A DNA stretch of 64,000 nt from Siansivirga zeaxanthinifaciens CC-SAMT-1 (GCF_000941055.1 NZ_CP007202.1:2774437-2838436); one strand, 5' to 3'; shown: positions 54,381 to 62,663, counted from the stretch's first letter. Translations and numbers: made by a program. Notes: generated by a model not told the origin, from the letters alone.

Positions 54381-55838
54381 ATGTCTAAAATAGTCATTTT
54401 AGGAGCCGGAATTTCAGGGCACGTAGCAGCTTCACATTTAAGGAGAAAATTAGCTAAAAACCATGAAGTTGTTGTTATATCTCCTAACAGCAATTACCAA
54501 TGGATTCCTTCCAATATTTGGGTTGGAATTGGTAGAATGAAATCTAAAAACATACTTTTTCCACTAGCACCTTTATACAAAAGAAAAGGCATTGAATTTA
54601 AACAAGCCAAAGCTTTATCTTTTTATCCTGAAGGTGATAAAAACGAATCTAAACCTTATGTTTTAACTGAATTTGTTTCAGATAAAAACAAAGGCATACA
54701 AGAAAAAGTAACCTATGATTATCTTATTAATGCTACGGGTCCGAAACTAAATTTTGAAGGCACTGAAGGTTTAGTTCCTGGTAAGAATAAAACCTATTCT
54801 GTTTGTACTTATACCCATGCAGATCATGCTTGGGAAGGATTGAAGGAGCAAATTAATTTGATGAAACAAGGTGAAAAAGTAAAAATATTAATTGGTACAG
54901 GTCATGCAAAATCAACGTGTCAAGGTGCTGCTTTCGAGTATATTCTAAATGTAGAACAAGAACTTCGCCGCCATAATGTTCGAGATATGGCTGAAGTTAC
55001 ATGGATTTCAAACGAATACCAATTGGGTGATTTTGGAATGGATGGTATGCTACTTACTTATAAAAGCATGACTATGAAATCTCACGAAATGGTGGAGATG
55101 ATTTTTGAAGACCGAGACATAAAATGGATATTAGGTGCAGGTGTTAATAAAATTGAAGATGGCATTGCGCATTACGAAAATTTAGAAGGAGAATACAAAA
55201 CAGAATCTTTTGATTTTGCCATGCTAATACCGGCATTTTCTGGACATGGATTTAAAGCTTTCGACAAAAACGAAAACGACATAACAGAAAAATTATTTAA
55301 AGGTTTTATGATTGTTGATGCAGATTACACAGCAAAACCTTACGAAGATTGGTCGGTACAAGATTGGCCAGAAACCTATCAAAATCCAAGTTATAAAAAC
55401 ATTTTTGCTCCAGGTATTGCATTTGCACCACCACATGCCATTTCTAAACCACGAAAAAGTAAAAATGGCACCGATATTTCGCCTTCACCACCACGTACTG
55501 GTATGCCTTCGGGTATTACTGCAAAACTAGTAGCCGATAATATTATAGAATCTATAAATAATGGTAAAGAAACACTAAACCATAAAGGAAGTTTAGGAAA
55601 TATGGGAGCAGCTTGTATTGCATCAGCTGGTTATGGTATGACACAAGGAAGTGGCGTTAGCATTACAACATACCCTATTGTACCAGACTATAATAAATAT
55701 CCAAAAACTCAAGGAAGACAATTAGGGAAAACTTTTGGGGAAATTGGTTTAGCAGGACATTGGCTTAAACTAGCTTTACATTACGCCTTTATTTACAAAG
55801 CTAAAATGCGTCCGTTTTGGTGGTTAATTCCTGAATAA
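54381..55838 (+). CDS. Sulfide:quinone oxidoreductase-like flavoprotein
   Basis: 485 residues. N-terminal FAD motif VILGAGISGHVAASHLRRKL (about 4-23). Three cysteines at the places expected for sulfide:quinone reductases: Cys142 (YSVCTYTHAD), Cys180 (AKSTCQGAAFEY) and Cys412 (GAACIASAGYG). The C-terminus is amphipathic and aromatic (YKAKMRPFWWLIPE), typical of monotopic membrane attachment. The reaction would oxidise sulfide to sulfane sulfur and reduce menaquinone. It lies behind cydAB and has its own regulon site, which connects it to bd-type respiration. It is a divergent member; a related ferredoxin/NDH-2-like function is the alternative. Confidence 0.82.
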   Translation: MSKIVILGAGISGHVAASHLRRKLAKNHEVVVISPNSNYQWIPSNIWVGIGRMKSKNILFPLAPLYKRKGIEFKQAKALSFYPEGDKNESKPYVLTEFVSDKNKGIQEKVTYDYLINATGPKLNFEGTEGLVPGKNKTYSVCTYTHADHAWEGLKEQINLMKQGEKVKILIGTGHAKSTCQGAAFEYILNVEQELRRHNVRDMAEVTWISNEYQLGDFGMDGMLLTYKSMTMKSHEMVEMIFEDRDIKWILGAGVNKIEDGIAHYENLEGEYKTESFDFAMLIPAFSGHGFKAFDKNENDITEKLFKGFMIVDADYTAKPYEDWSVQDWPETYQNPSYKNIFAPGIAFAPPHAISKPRKSKNGTDISPSPPRTGMPSGITAKLVADNIIESINNGKETLNHKGSLGNMGAACIASAGYGMTQGSGVSITTYPIVPDYNKYPKTQGRQLGKTFGEIGLAGHWLKLALHYAFIYKAKMRPFWWLIPE

Positions 55839-55851
55839 AAAATATAAAATT

Positions 55852-55989
55852 ATGACACATAGAATATCAAAGTATCAACGATTTAAAATGATGAATCCCA
55901 TTATCCAATTCTTTAGGTTTATTTACTTAAGTATAAAAATAATGGTTGTTGTTGCCGGAGGACATGGTGGCACTAGAAAAGTTCACTAA
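55852..55989 (+). CDS. 45-residue membrane peptide with GGHGGTR tail
   Basis: Begins 13 nt after the flavoprotein stop: MTHRISKYQRFKMMNPIIQF, then FRFIYLSIKIMVVVAGGHGG and TRKVH. A basic N-terminus, one hydrophobic helix (about 17-36) and a Gly/His/Arg tail. The stop codon lies inside a perfect hairpin (55983-56003). Its close spacing suggests co-transcription with the flavoprotein gene. Function unknown; a small accessory subunit of the flavoprotein or of the bd oxidase is possible. Confidence 0.6.
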   Translation: MTHRISKYQRFKMMNPIIQFFRFIYLSIKIMVVVAGGHGGTRKVH

Positions 55990-56003
55990 TACTTTATTAG
56001 TGA
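55983..56003 (+). other. Perfect hairpin across the stop codon of the 45-residue gene
   Basis: TCACTAATA (55983-55991) and TATTAGTGA (55995-56003) pair completely around a 3-nt loop; the TAA stop is inside the left arm. No T run follows, so it is not a normal terminator. Confidence 0.6.
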
Positions 56004-56022
56004 TTTTGGTTGGTTAGTTGTT

Positions 56023-56055
56023 AAAAGCACATGGGGAAACTGTGTGCTTTTTTTT
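56023..56055 (+). terminator. Terminator of the flavoprotein unit
   Basis: AAAAGCACA (56023-56031) and TGTGCTTTT (56043-56051) with an 11-nt loop and a T8 tail. Confidence 0.78.
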
Positions 56056-56062
56056 AGTTTAA

Positions 56063-56106
56063 GTGATAATTATCATGTTTTAAAAAAACCTTAGGGATTA
56101 CCTTTA
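56063..56106 (+). promoter_or_regulatory. FNR-like site with regulon geometry (49-residue protein gene)
   Basis: GTGAT-AATT-ATCAT (56063-56076) contains the perfect palindrome TGATAATTATCA. Exactly 22 nt later comes TACCTTTA (56099-56106), the same geometry as sites A-C, E and G, but with E. coli FNR-like half-sites instead of GTAAC/GTTAC. Confidence 0.6.
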
Positions 56107-56132
56107 TACCAGAAACATTAAAACAAGCACCC

Positions 56133-56282
56133 ATGTTGAATAAAAATATGTTGTTATCAAATTGGAGTAACGGTGTTGTAATGATTATAATTTTCGCTGT
56201 GGTCTGCCTTTTCTTAATTGGCTTTTTAGTAAAGTTTATTTTAGGTAGTAAAAAGAATACGTTTAATAAGAATGATAATTAA
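56133..56282 (+). CDS. 49-residue single-span membrane protein
   Basis: MLNKNMLLSNWSNGVVMIII followed by FAVVCLFLIGFLVKFILGS and a Lys/Asn-rich tail KKNTFNKNDN. One membrane helix (about 15-38). It forms a complete transcription unit of its own: FNR-like palindrome, core, short leader, gene and strong terminator, which argues strongly that it is real. I do not recognise the family; its size and context recall small subunits of terminal oxidases, but there is no sequence proof. Confidence 0.65.
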   Translation: MLNKNMLLSNWSNGVVMIIIFAVVCLFLIGFLVKFILGSKKNTFNKNDN

Positions 56283-56313
56283 TAGACATTAATTTTCCCT
56301 GACTAATTCAAGT

Positions 56314-56347
56314 AAAAGAGGACATTTATTAAAATGTCCTCTTTTTT
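56314..56347 (+). terminator. Terminator of the 49-residue protein gene
   Basis: AAAAGAGGACATTT / AAATGTCCTCTTTT around ATTA, then further T; perfect 14-bp stem. Confidence 0.9.
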
Positions 56348-56368
56348 ATTTAAACAATAAATTCTTGT

Positions 56369-56382
56369 GTAACATAAGTGAC
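56369..56382 (+). promoter_or_regulatory. Partial regulon site F upstream of the DUF2202 gene
   Basis: GTAAC-ATAA-GTGAC, one mismatch in the right half. No core lies 22 nt downstream; the nearest candidate, TAACTTTA (56417-56424), is 34 nt away, one helical turn further. Confidence 0.35.
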
Positions 56383-56435
56383 TAATAAACTTTAATTTAT
56401 TTATGAAATTAGCATATAACTTTAAAAACAAAATC

Positions 56436-57074
56436 ATGAAAAATTCAAGATTAAATCAATTAATAACAATGATTGCTCTTAGCATATCATTGTCTTTTAT
56501 GTATGCATGTGATAGTAAAAATGATGATGAAATAAACACAGAAATAGCTGATATTTCTTTAAAACAAACAGATAAAGATGCTTTACTATTTATGATGGAA
56601 GAGGAAAAATTAGCTAGAGACACTTATAGGTATTTGGATAACCTATGGTCTATTACTCAATTTGCAAACATAAAGGGAAGCGAACAAACTCATATGAATG
56701 CTATTGAAACACTTCTTAAACAATATAACGTGACTTATGAAATACTTCCCGAAGGTAAATTTGCAAATGAAGAGCTTCAAAATTTCTATAATAATTTTAT
56801 AAGTTCTGGGGCAATTAGTATTGCAAATGCACTTCAGATTGGAGCAACTATTGAAGACTTAGATATTGTAGATTTACAAAGAAATATAGAAGCCACTAAC
56901 AATAAAGCTATAATATCGGTTTTTGAAAAATTACAATGCGGGTCTAGAAATCACTTAAGAAGCTTTCTTAATGGAATAGAATCTAATGGAGACACATATA
57001 CCCCACAATTTTTAAGTTTAGAAACCTATAACTCAATAATTAATAGTCCAAATGAGAAATGTGGTAAAAATTAA
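56436..57074 (+). CDS. DUF2202 lipoprotein (ferritin-like fold)
   Basis: 212 residues from ATG 56436 (MKNSRLNQLITMIALSISLS); an earlier in-frame ATG at 56403 would bury the lipoprotein signal. The signal ends FMYAC-DSKND, so it is an outer- or inner-membrane lipoprotein. The mature part is DUF2202, a four-helix ferritin-like domain with LLFMMEEEKLARDTY (about 45-60), GSEQTHMNAIETLL and RNHLRSFL, which supply the Glu and His residues for a possible di-metal site. Function is unproven. Isolated gene, ending at a bidirectional terminator. Confidence 0.85.
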   Translation: MKNSRLNQLITMIALSISLSFMYACDSKNDDEINTEIADISLKQTDKDALLFMMEEEKLARDTYRYLDNLWSITQFANIKGSEQTHMNAIETLLKQYNVTYEILPEGKFANEELQNFYNNFISSGAISIANALQIGATIEDLDIVDLQRNIEATNNKAIISVFEKLQCGSRNHLRSFLNGIESNGDTYTPQFLSLETYNSIINSPNEKCGKN

Positions 57075-57094
57075 ATTATACCGATTTTACTATT

Positions 57095-57128
57095 AAAAAG
57101 GGAACTCTTAATAAGAATTCCCTTTTTT
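57095..57128. terminator. Bidirectional terminator between the DUF2202 gene and kbl
   Basis: AAAAAGGGAA and TTCCCTTTTT close a longer stem that includes TCTTAATAAGA; A and T runs on both sides. Confidence 0.88.
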
Positions 57129-57133
57129 GTATT

Positions 57134-58321
57134 TTATATAACTTTTAAAGCTTTGCCTACTTTTATAAAAGCATCGGTTGCTTTATCGATATGATGTGGC
57201 TCATGAGAAGCCGAAAGTTGCACACGAATTCTAGCTTTTCCTTTTGGCACTACTGGGTAGAAAAAGGCAATAACATAAATGCCTTCATCTAATAATTTAG
57301 CGGCAAATTCCTGGGCCAATTTAGCATCGTATAACATCACAGGAACAATAGGATGTTCTCCTGGCATAATATCGAAACCAGCTTCTGTCATTTTAGTTCT
57401 AAAATGCTTGGTATTGTTTTGCACTTTTTCAATTAAATCGGTTGATGTTTTTAACTTATTTAAAACAGCAATAGAAGCTCCAGCAATCGCTGGTGCCAAA
57501 GTATTTGAAAACAAATAAGGTCGCGATTTTTGTCTCAACATCTCAACTATTTCTTTTTTTGCAGCTGTAAATCCGCCTGAAGCGCCACCTAGTGCTTTAC
57601 CATAAGTACCAGTAATAATATCGATGCGCCCCATAACATTTCTAAATTCGTGGGTACCTCTCCCCGTTTTCCCTACAAATCCCGTGGCATGACATTCATC
57701 AACCATAACCATAGCATCGTATTTATCGGCCAAATCGCAAATTTTATCTAATTGGGCAATGGTGCCGTCCATAGAAAAAACACCATCGGTAACAATTAAT
57801 TTTCTTCGGGCTCCAGAAGCTGCTTGTAATTGCGCTTCTAAATCTTCCATATTATTATGTGAATAACGAAAACGACCCGCTTTACACAAACGAATACCAT
57901 CAATAATAGACGCATGATTTAATTCATCTGAAATAATAGCGTCTTCCTGTGATAAAATAGGTTCAAACACGCCGCCATTGGCATCAAAAGCTGCGGCATA
58001 TAAGATACAATCTTCCATACCTAAAAACTCGGCTGTTTTTTGTTCTAATGTTTTATGAATATCTTGAGTACCGCATATAAAACGCACAGAAGATAATCCG
58101 AAACCATGCGTTCTCATGGCTTCAATTCCTGCTTCAATAACATCGGGATGCGACGATAAACCTAAATAATTATTGGCACAAAAATTAAGCACTTCGTTTC
58201 CTGCCGTGGTATTAATTTGAGCACCTTGTGGGGTGGTTATAATGCGCTCTTTTTTAAAAAGTCCAGACTCTTGAATATCTTTTAATTCGTCTTGTAATTG
58301 TTGTTTAACAGCTCCGTACAT
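57134..58321 (-). CDS. kbl: Glycine C-acetyltransferase (2-amino-3-ketobutyrate CoA ligase)
   Basis: PLP enzyme of the alpha-oxoamine synthase family; cleaves 2-amino-3-oxobutyrate with CoA to glycine and acetyl-CoA, the second step of threonine degradation. 395 residues. Motifs: [38 protein letters not shown] and the Schiff-base lysine in [15 protein letters not shown]. Directly follows the threonine dehydrogenase gene (10-nt gap), which fixes its role. Confidence 0.95.
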   Translation of the reverse strand: MYGAVKQQLQDELKDIQESGLFKKERIITTPQGAQINTTAGNEVLNFCANNYLGLSSHPDVIEAGIEAMRTHGFGLSSVRFICGTQDIHKTLEQKTAEFLGMEDCILYAAAFDANGGVFEPILSQEDAIISDELNHASIIDGIRLCKAGRFRYSHNNMEDLEAQLQAASGARRKLIVTDGVFSMDGTIAQLDKICDLADKYDAMVMVDECHATGFVGKTGRGTHEFRNVMGRIDIITGTYGKALGGASGGFTAAKKEIVEMLRQKSRPYLFSNTLAPAIAGASIAVLNKLKTSTDLIEKVQNNTKHFRTKMTEAGFDIMPGEHPIVPVMLYDAKLAQEFAAKLLDEGIYVIAFFYPVVPKGKARIRVQLSASHEPHHIDKATDAFIKVGKALKVI

Positions 58322-58331
58322 AGGTGTAAAT

Positions 58332-59288
58332 TTACTGAGTTAATACGTTATATTTTTTTTCTAATTGCTCTAACATATCTTTTGTTATGGCATGTAAATC
58401 GTAATTTGGTTTCCAGCCCCAATCGGTTCGTGCGTGGGTATCGTCGATAGAAGACGGCCAATTATTGGCTATATCCTGTCTAAAATCGGGCTTGTAAGTT
58501 ACTTTAAAGTTAGGGTAAAAGGTTTTTATAGCGTTTACAATATCTTTTGGAGTAAAACTAATCCCTTGTAAATTATAAGAGGTTCGTATTTTAATAGATG
58601 CTTTCGGTGCGTCCATTAATTCCAGTGTTGCGCGAATAACATCGTCCATGTAAATCATTGGTAACGAGGTATCGTCTTTTAAATAACACTCAAAAGCTTC
58701 GTTTTTTATGGCTTTATGATAAATTTCTACAGCATAATCGGTTGTGCCGCCTCCAGGCATCGATTGGTAACCAATAACGCCGGGATATCGCAATGAACGT
58801 ACATCTAAACCATATTTCAAGAAATAATATTGTCCCCAATTTTCGCCAGCAGTTTTGCTCATACCATAAACCGTAGACGGATTTAAAAAACTGTCTTGAG
58901 CAGTATGTACTTTTGAAGCCATATCGCCAAAAACAGCAATAGAACTTGGGAAAAACACCTTATTAATATTATGTTTTACTGAAATTTCTAAAACATTAAA
59001 CCAGGTATTTAAATTAACATTCCAGGTATGAATTGGATTTTGTTCACCTTTTGCAGATAAAATAGCGGCCAAATGATAAATTTGAGTCACTTTATATTTT
59101 GTAACCAAAGTTTCTAAATGCGATATATCTGAAGCATCCAACTGCTCGAAAATCCCATCAAAATCTTTCAACATATATAAATCGGAAGCAATAATATTAT
59201 CGATTCCAAACTTGTTTTGTAAGGCCTTCACAAGCACAGAACCTAACTGTCCGCCAGCACCAGTAATTAAAATTTTTTCGCTTTTCAT
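58332..59288 (-). CDS. L-threonine 3-dehydrogenase, SDR (epimerase-like) type
   Basis: 318 residues of the extended short-chain dehydrogenase family: NAD motif [18 protein letters not shown] at the N-terminus, catalytic [12 protein letters not shown] (Tyr and Lys spaced YxxxK), and [20 protein letters not shown] (noted in two parts: [19 protein letters not shown]), the signature of the GDP-mannose-epimerase-like threonine dehydrogenases of bacteria and animals. Converts threonine to 2-amino-3-oxobutyrate. Operon with kbl and divergent from an Lrp regulator gene that probably senses an amino acid. Confidence 0.92.
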   Translation of the reverse strand: MKSEKILITGAGGQLGSVLVKALQNKFGIDNIIASDLYMLKDFDGIFEQLDASDISHLETLVTKYKVTQIYHLAAILSAKGEQNPIHTWNVNLNTWFNVLEISVKHNINKVFFPSSIAVFGDMASKVHTAQDSFLNPSTVYGMSKTAGENWGQYYFLKYGLDVRSLRYPGVIGYQSMPGGGTTDYAVEIYHKAIKNEAFECYLKDDTSLPMIYMDDVIRATLELMDAPKASIKIRTSYNLQGISFTPKDIVNAIKTFYPNFKVTYKPDFRQDIANNWPSSIDDTHARTDWGWKPNYDLHAITKDMLEQLEKKYNVLTQ

Positions 59289-59459
59289 ACCACATTAATT
59301 GATAAGTATAAATTTACAGCTAAAGACAATACAAAGAATAAATAAACTGTTAAAACAATTAAATTAAGAAATAAAATCTTTTTATTAAATAATTTAAAGA
59401 AATATTAACTTTAAAATTGTATTTTTAATTTTAATAAAAGAAAAAATATCTCCAGTACC

Positions 59460-59924
59460 ATGACCGAAAAACTAGATAGTATCGATTTAACAATATTAAG
59501 AATCTTACAAAACGATTCAAAAAAAACAAATAAAGAGATAGCCACTGCTTTAAATCTTACCATTTCCCCTGTTTACGAACGTATAAAACGTTTAGAAAAT
59601 GATGGCTACATAAAAAAATATGTTGCCGTGCTAGATAAAAAGCTTTTAAATTACCCTGTAACCGCTATTTGCATGGTGTCTTTACGATACCACAACGAAG
59701 GTTTTATAGATAAATTTGAACAACAAATAAAAGAATTACCCGAAGTACAAGAATGCTACCATATGGCAGGGAAAGTCGATTTTTTTCTAAAAATAAACAT
59801 GAAAAGTTTAGACCATTATCATGATTTTGTTCGTTTAAAATTATCTAATATTTCTAATATTGGTGTATTAGAGAGTTATTTTGTTTTAAAGGAAATTAAA
59901 CAATCTACAGAATACGTTATTTAA
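59460..59924 (+). CDS. Lrp/AsnC-family regulator (second)
   Basis: 154 residues: N-terminal winged helix (LDSIDLTILRILQND to ISPVYERIKRLENDGYI, about 4-54) and AsnC-type ligand domain (CYHMAGKVDFFLKINMKS). It is the same architecture as the regulator at 5.7 kb and divergent from tdh-kbl with ~170 nt between. It likely controls threonine catabolism in response to threonine, glycine or leucine; the ligand is not readable from sequence. Closed by a short terminator. Confidence 0.93.
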   Translation: MTEKLDSIDLTILRILQNDSKKTNKEIATALNLTISPVYERIKRLENDGYIKKYVAVLDKKLLNYPVTAICMVSLRYHNEGFIDKFEQQIKELPEVQECYHMAGKVDFFLKINMKSLDHYHDFVRLKLSNISNIGVLESYFVLKEIKQSTEYVI

Positions 59925-59950
59925 TTGATTATTAGATAAATAAATTATTA

Positions 59951-59977
59951 AAATACCTTATTGAGGTGTTTTTTTTT
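59951..59977 (+). terminator. Short terminator after the second Lrp gene
   Basis: AATACCT / AGGTGTT with a 5-nt loop and a T8 tail. The stem is short, but the T run is strong. Confidence 0.65.
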
Positions 59978-59982
59978 CATCT

Positions 59983-60026
59983 GTAACATAGGTTACTTAC
60001 TGCCACCCATTCGCAACTTACTTTTG
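59983..60026 (+). promoter_or_regulatory. Regulon site G (TolC/HlyD/RND efflux operon)
   Basis: GTAAC-ATAG-GTTAC (59983-59996), then exactly 22 nt, then the exact core TACTTTTG (60019-60026), 21 nt before the tolC-like ATG. Confidence 0.85.
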
Positions 60027-60047
60027 TGACAGTAAATAATTTATTAA

Positions 60048-61358
60048 ATGAAGCAATTAATTTATATATCAGTAATAGGATGCCTGTTGGGGACTTTCGC
60101 CGTTAGTGCTCAAGAAACAAAACCCATATCAAAAACCGAGGTTCTTGAAATCGTTACAGAGAAAAACACCAGTTTAAAAATTTCTGAACAAGAATTTAAA
60201 GAAGCCCGAGCAGATTACAGACAAACCAATGCCATTTATTTACCAAATATCACGGCCAGTCATACAGGTATGGCAACCACCAATCCGTTAATGGCGTTTG
60301 GCTCGAAATTAAATCAGGAAATTTTAACACAGAGCGATTTTAATCCTGCCCTATTAAACGATCCGTCGCAAATTGAAAACTATGCAACTAAGTTTGAAAT
60401 TAAACAACCTTTAGTAAACTTAGATGGCTTTTTTCAGCGCAAGGCAGCTAAATCTAAAATGGATGCCATGGCTTTAAAAACAGAACGCACAACCGATTAT
60501 TTAAAACTAGAAGTTAATAAAGCTTACATGCAACTACAACTAGCATACAAAGGTTTGTATGTTTTAGAAAAAGCTTTAGAGGCGGCCAATGCAAATAAAC
60601 AATTGGCACAAAACAGTTACAAACAAGGCTATTTACAACGTGCCGATGTTTTAAATGTAGAAGTGCATGTTACCGAAGTTGAAAACCAATTACAAATGGC
60701 AAAAAGTAATGTGCAAAATGCCTCTAATTATTTGTCGTTTTTAATGAATGATGACACCTATGTGGTTTACAAACCTACCGACAGTCTTAGCATACAACCA
60801 ATAAAAATGGCCGATAGATCTATTTCTGAAAACCGTTCGGATATACGTGCTATGGAATTGGCCAGTAAAGCTTACGAAGCCATGAACAAAGCCGATAAAA
60901 TGGCCTTTTTACCACGCTTGAATGCTTTTGGTAGCTACGAATTATACGACGATAAAATATTTCAGGGCGATGCCAACGGGTATTTATTTGGTGCCCAATT
61001 AAGCTGGGATATTTTTCAAGGTTCGAAACGTTTTGCTAAAGCCCAAAAAAGCAAAGCCGAATTTGAAAAATCGAAATTAGAATATAACCAATATGTATCG
61101 CAAAGTAATCTAGAACTTAATAAAGCAAAACGTCAATTAACAGATGCCGAAAACAAGCTAAAACTTACAGCTTTGGCATTAGAGCAATCTGAAGAATCGT
61201 TAAGAATTAGAACCAATCGTTTTAAAGAAGGTTTAGAAAAAACTTCCGATTTATTAATTTCTGAAACGCAATATGCCCAGAAACAATTAGAATACTATCA
61301 AACCATTTTTGAATACAATTACACCCTAGAATACATTAATTTTTTAACTAAAGAATAA
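60048..61358 (+). CDS. TolC-family outer membrane efflux protein
   Basis: 436 residues with a signal peptide (about 1-21, ending VSAQ). Two helical-repeat halves of the TolC fold: the first includes KISEQEFKEARADYRQTNAIY, noted here as EARADYRQTNA, and the second DKMAFLPRLNAFGSY, with long periplasmic helices. It forms the outer-membrane channel for the HlyD and RND genes that follow. Strong regulon-type promoter immediately upstream. Confidence 0.92.
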   Translation: MKQLIYISVIGCLLGTFAVSAQETKPISKTEVLEIVTEKNTSLKISEQEFKEARADYRQTNAIYLPNITASHTGMATTNPLMAFGSKLNQEILTQSDFNPALLNDPSQIENYATKFEIKQPLVNLDGFFQRKAAKSKMDAMALKTERTTDYLKLEVNKAYMQLQLAYKGLYVLEKALEAANANKQLAQNSYKQGYLQRADVLNVEVHVTEVENQLQMAKSNVQNASNYLSFLMNDDTYVVYKPTDSLSIQPIKMADRSISENRSDIRAMELASKAYEAMNKADKMAFLPRLNAFGSYELYDDKIFQGDANGYLFGAQLSWDIFQGSKRFAKAQKSKAEFEKSKLEYNQYVSQSNLELNKAKRQLTDAENKLKLTALALEQSEESLRIRTNRFKEGLEKTSDLLISETQYAQKQLEYYQTIFEYNYTLEYINFLTKE

Positions 61359-61430
61359 CTTTCTAACACTCTTAAAGTGAAGCAAAAATATGGCTTATAG
61401 TGCTGTTGAAACTAAAATAAAATATTACTC

Positions 61431-62510
61431 ATGAAAAAACTACATACCACATTAACACTCTTAGTTACTTTAATACTAGTGAGTTGCGGCAAGGAAGACA
61501 AAAACGCGACCACCAATACATCGCCTGCAATAAACGTAACGGTAAACAAGATTGAAGACTCTAGTAATCATCCGTTTTTATCGGTTAGTGGAAAAGTTCA
61601 GGCAGTAAATAGTGCCGATTTAAGTACCCGCATGATGGGCTATGTCGATAACGTGTTGGTGAATGTGGGCGATAAAGTACAAAAAGGACAGTTATTAGTG
61701 TCTATTAATAACTCCGATTTACAAGCCAAACGTGCTCAGGTAACCGCTGGAATTACCGAGGCTACAGCTGCATTTAACAATGCCCAAAAAGATTATAACC
61801 GTTTTAAAAATTTATTTGCAGACCACAGTGCTTCGCAAAAAGAGTTAGACGACATCACAGCCAATTACGAGATGGCTAAAGCACGTTTAGAGGCTGCAAA
61901 CCAAATGAAAAACGAAATAAACGCCCAGTTTACTTACTCTAATATTACTGCGCCTTTTAGTGGTGTTATAACTAACAAAACGGTTAAAAAAGGCGATATG
62001 GCGAACCCAGGTGTGCCTTTAATTTCTATGGAATCGCCTGGCGATTTTGAAGTTGTTGCCATGGTGCCAGAAACCGAAATTTCGCAAATAGAAAAAGGAA
62101 CCGAAGTTATGGTATCTATTAAAGCCATTAACGAAACGGTTAAAGGAACCGTTAGCGAAGTTAGTACTTCGGCGAAATTAACTGGGGGACAATATTTTGT
62201 GAAAATAAGTTTAGAGAAAACGAAAGCAAACATATTGTCGGGCATGTTTACAACGGTTCAATTTCCTGTTGAAAAGAAAAGCAATACTATGAATATGGTT
62301 TTAATTCCTAAAGATGCTTTAGTTACTAACGGTCAGCTGTCGGGAATTTATACTGTTAGCGAAAGTCATACGGCGATACTACGCTGGTTGCGTTTAGGCA
62401 GAACTTTTGGAAACGAGGTAGAAGTGTTATCGGGTTTAAATACGAATGAAACTTATATTGTTTCGGCTGATGGGAAATTGTTTAATGGTGCCAAAGTTAG
62501 TATCAAGTAA
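61431..62510 (+). CDS. RND efflux periplasmic adaptor subunit (HlyD/MFP family), lipoprotein
   Basis: 359 residues. Lipoprotein signal ending LILVSC (Cys about 19). Domains in order: lipoyl half (VDNVLVNVGDKVQKGQLL, about 71-88), helical hairpin (about 95-160), second lipoyl half with FSGVITNKTVKKGDMANPGV, a beta-barrel and a membrane-proximal domain. Links the outer-membrane channel to the inner-membrane pump. 72 nt after the tolC-like gene. Confidence 0.93.
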   Translation: MKKLHTTLTLLVTLILVSCGKEDKNATTNTSPAINVTVNKIEDSSNHPFLSVSGKVQAVNSADLSTRMMGYVDNVLVNVGDKVQKGQLLVSINNSDLQAKRAQVTAGITEATAAFNNAQKDYNRFKNLFADHSASQKELDDITANYEMAKARLEAANQMKNEINAQFTYSNITAPFSGVITNKTVKKGDMANPGVPLISMESPGDFEVVAMVPETEISQIEKGTEVMVSIKAINETVKGTVSEVSTSAKLTGGQYFVKISLEKTKANILSGMFTTVQFPVEKKSNTMNMVLIPKDALVTNGQLSGIYTVSESHTAILRWLRLGRTFGNEVEVLSGLNTNETYIVSADGKLFNGAKVSIK

Positions 62511-62529
62511 AAAACGTACTTAGTAAACT

Positions 62530-62611
62530 GCGTTAAGGATAGTAGTGAAAATCCTTTTTTTGCTGCCATATATGGCAAAAAAAGATTGCAACGAATAGCC
62601 TGTTAAAACGC
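62530..62611. repeat. Imperfect long hairpin between adaptor and pump genes, REP-like
   Basis: An 82-nt element bounded by GCGTT (62530) and AACGC (62607-62611). Inside, CTTTTTTTGC pairs with GCAAAAAAAG around the palindrome GCCATATATGGC, and AATC pairs with GATT. It also contains a forward GGAT/ATCC stem with a T7 tail that could act as a weak attenuator. From memory, its flanks (GATTGCAACGAATAGCC) resemble a dispersed intergenic repeat of flavobacteria; I cannot check copy number. Confidence 0.5.
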
Positions 62612-62663
62612 CATAAAAAAATAAAAATTAACCTGTAAAAAGGTAATAAAAAATACAATTAAA

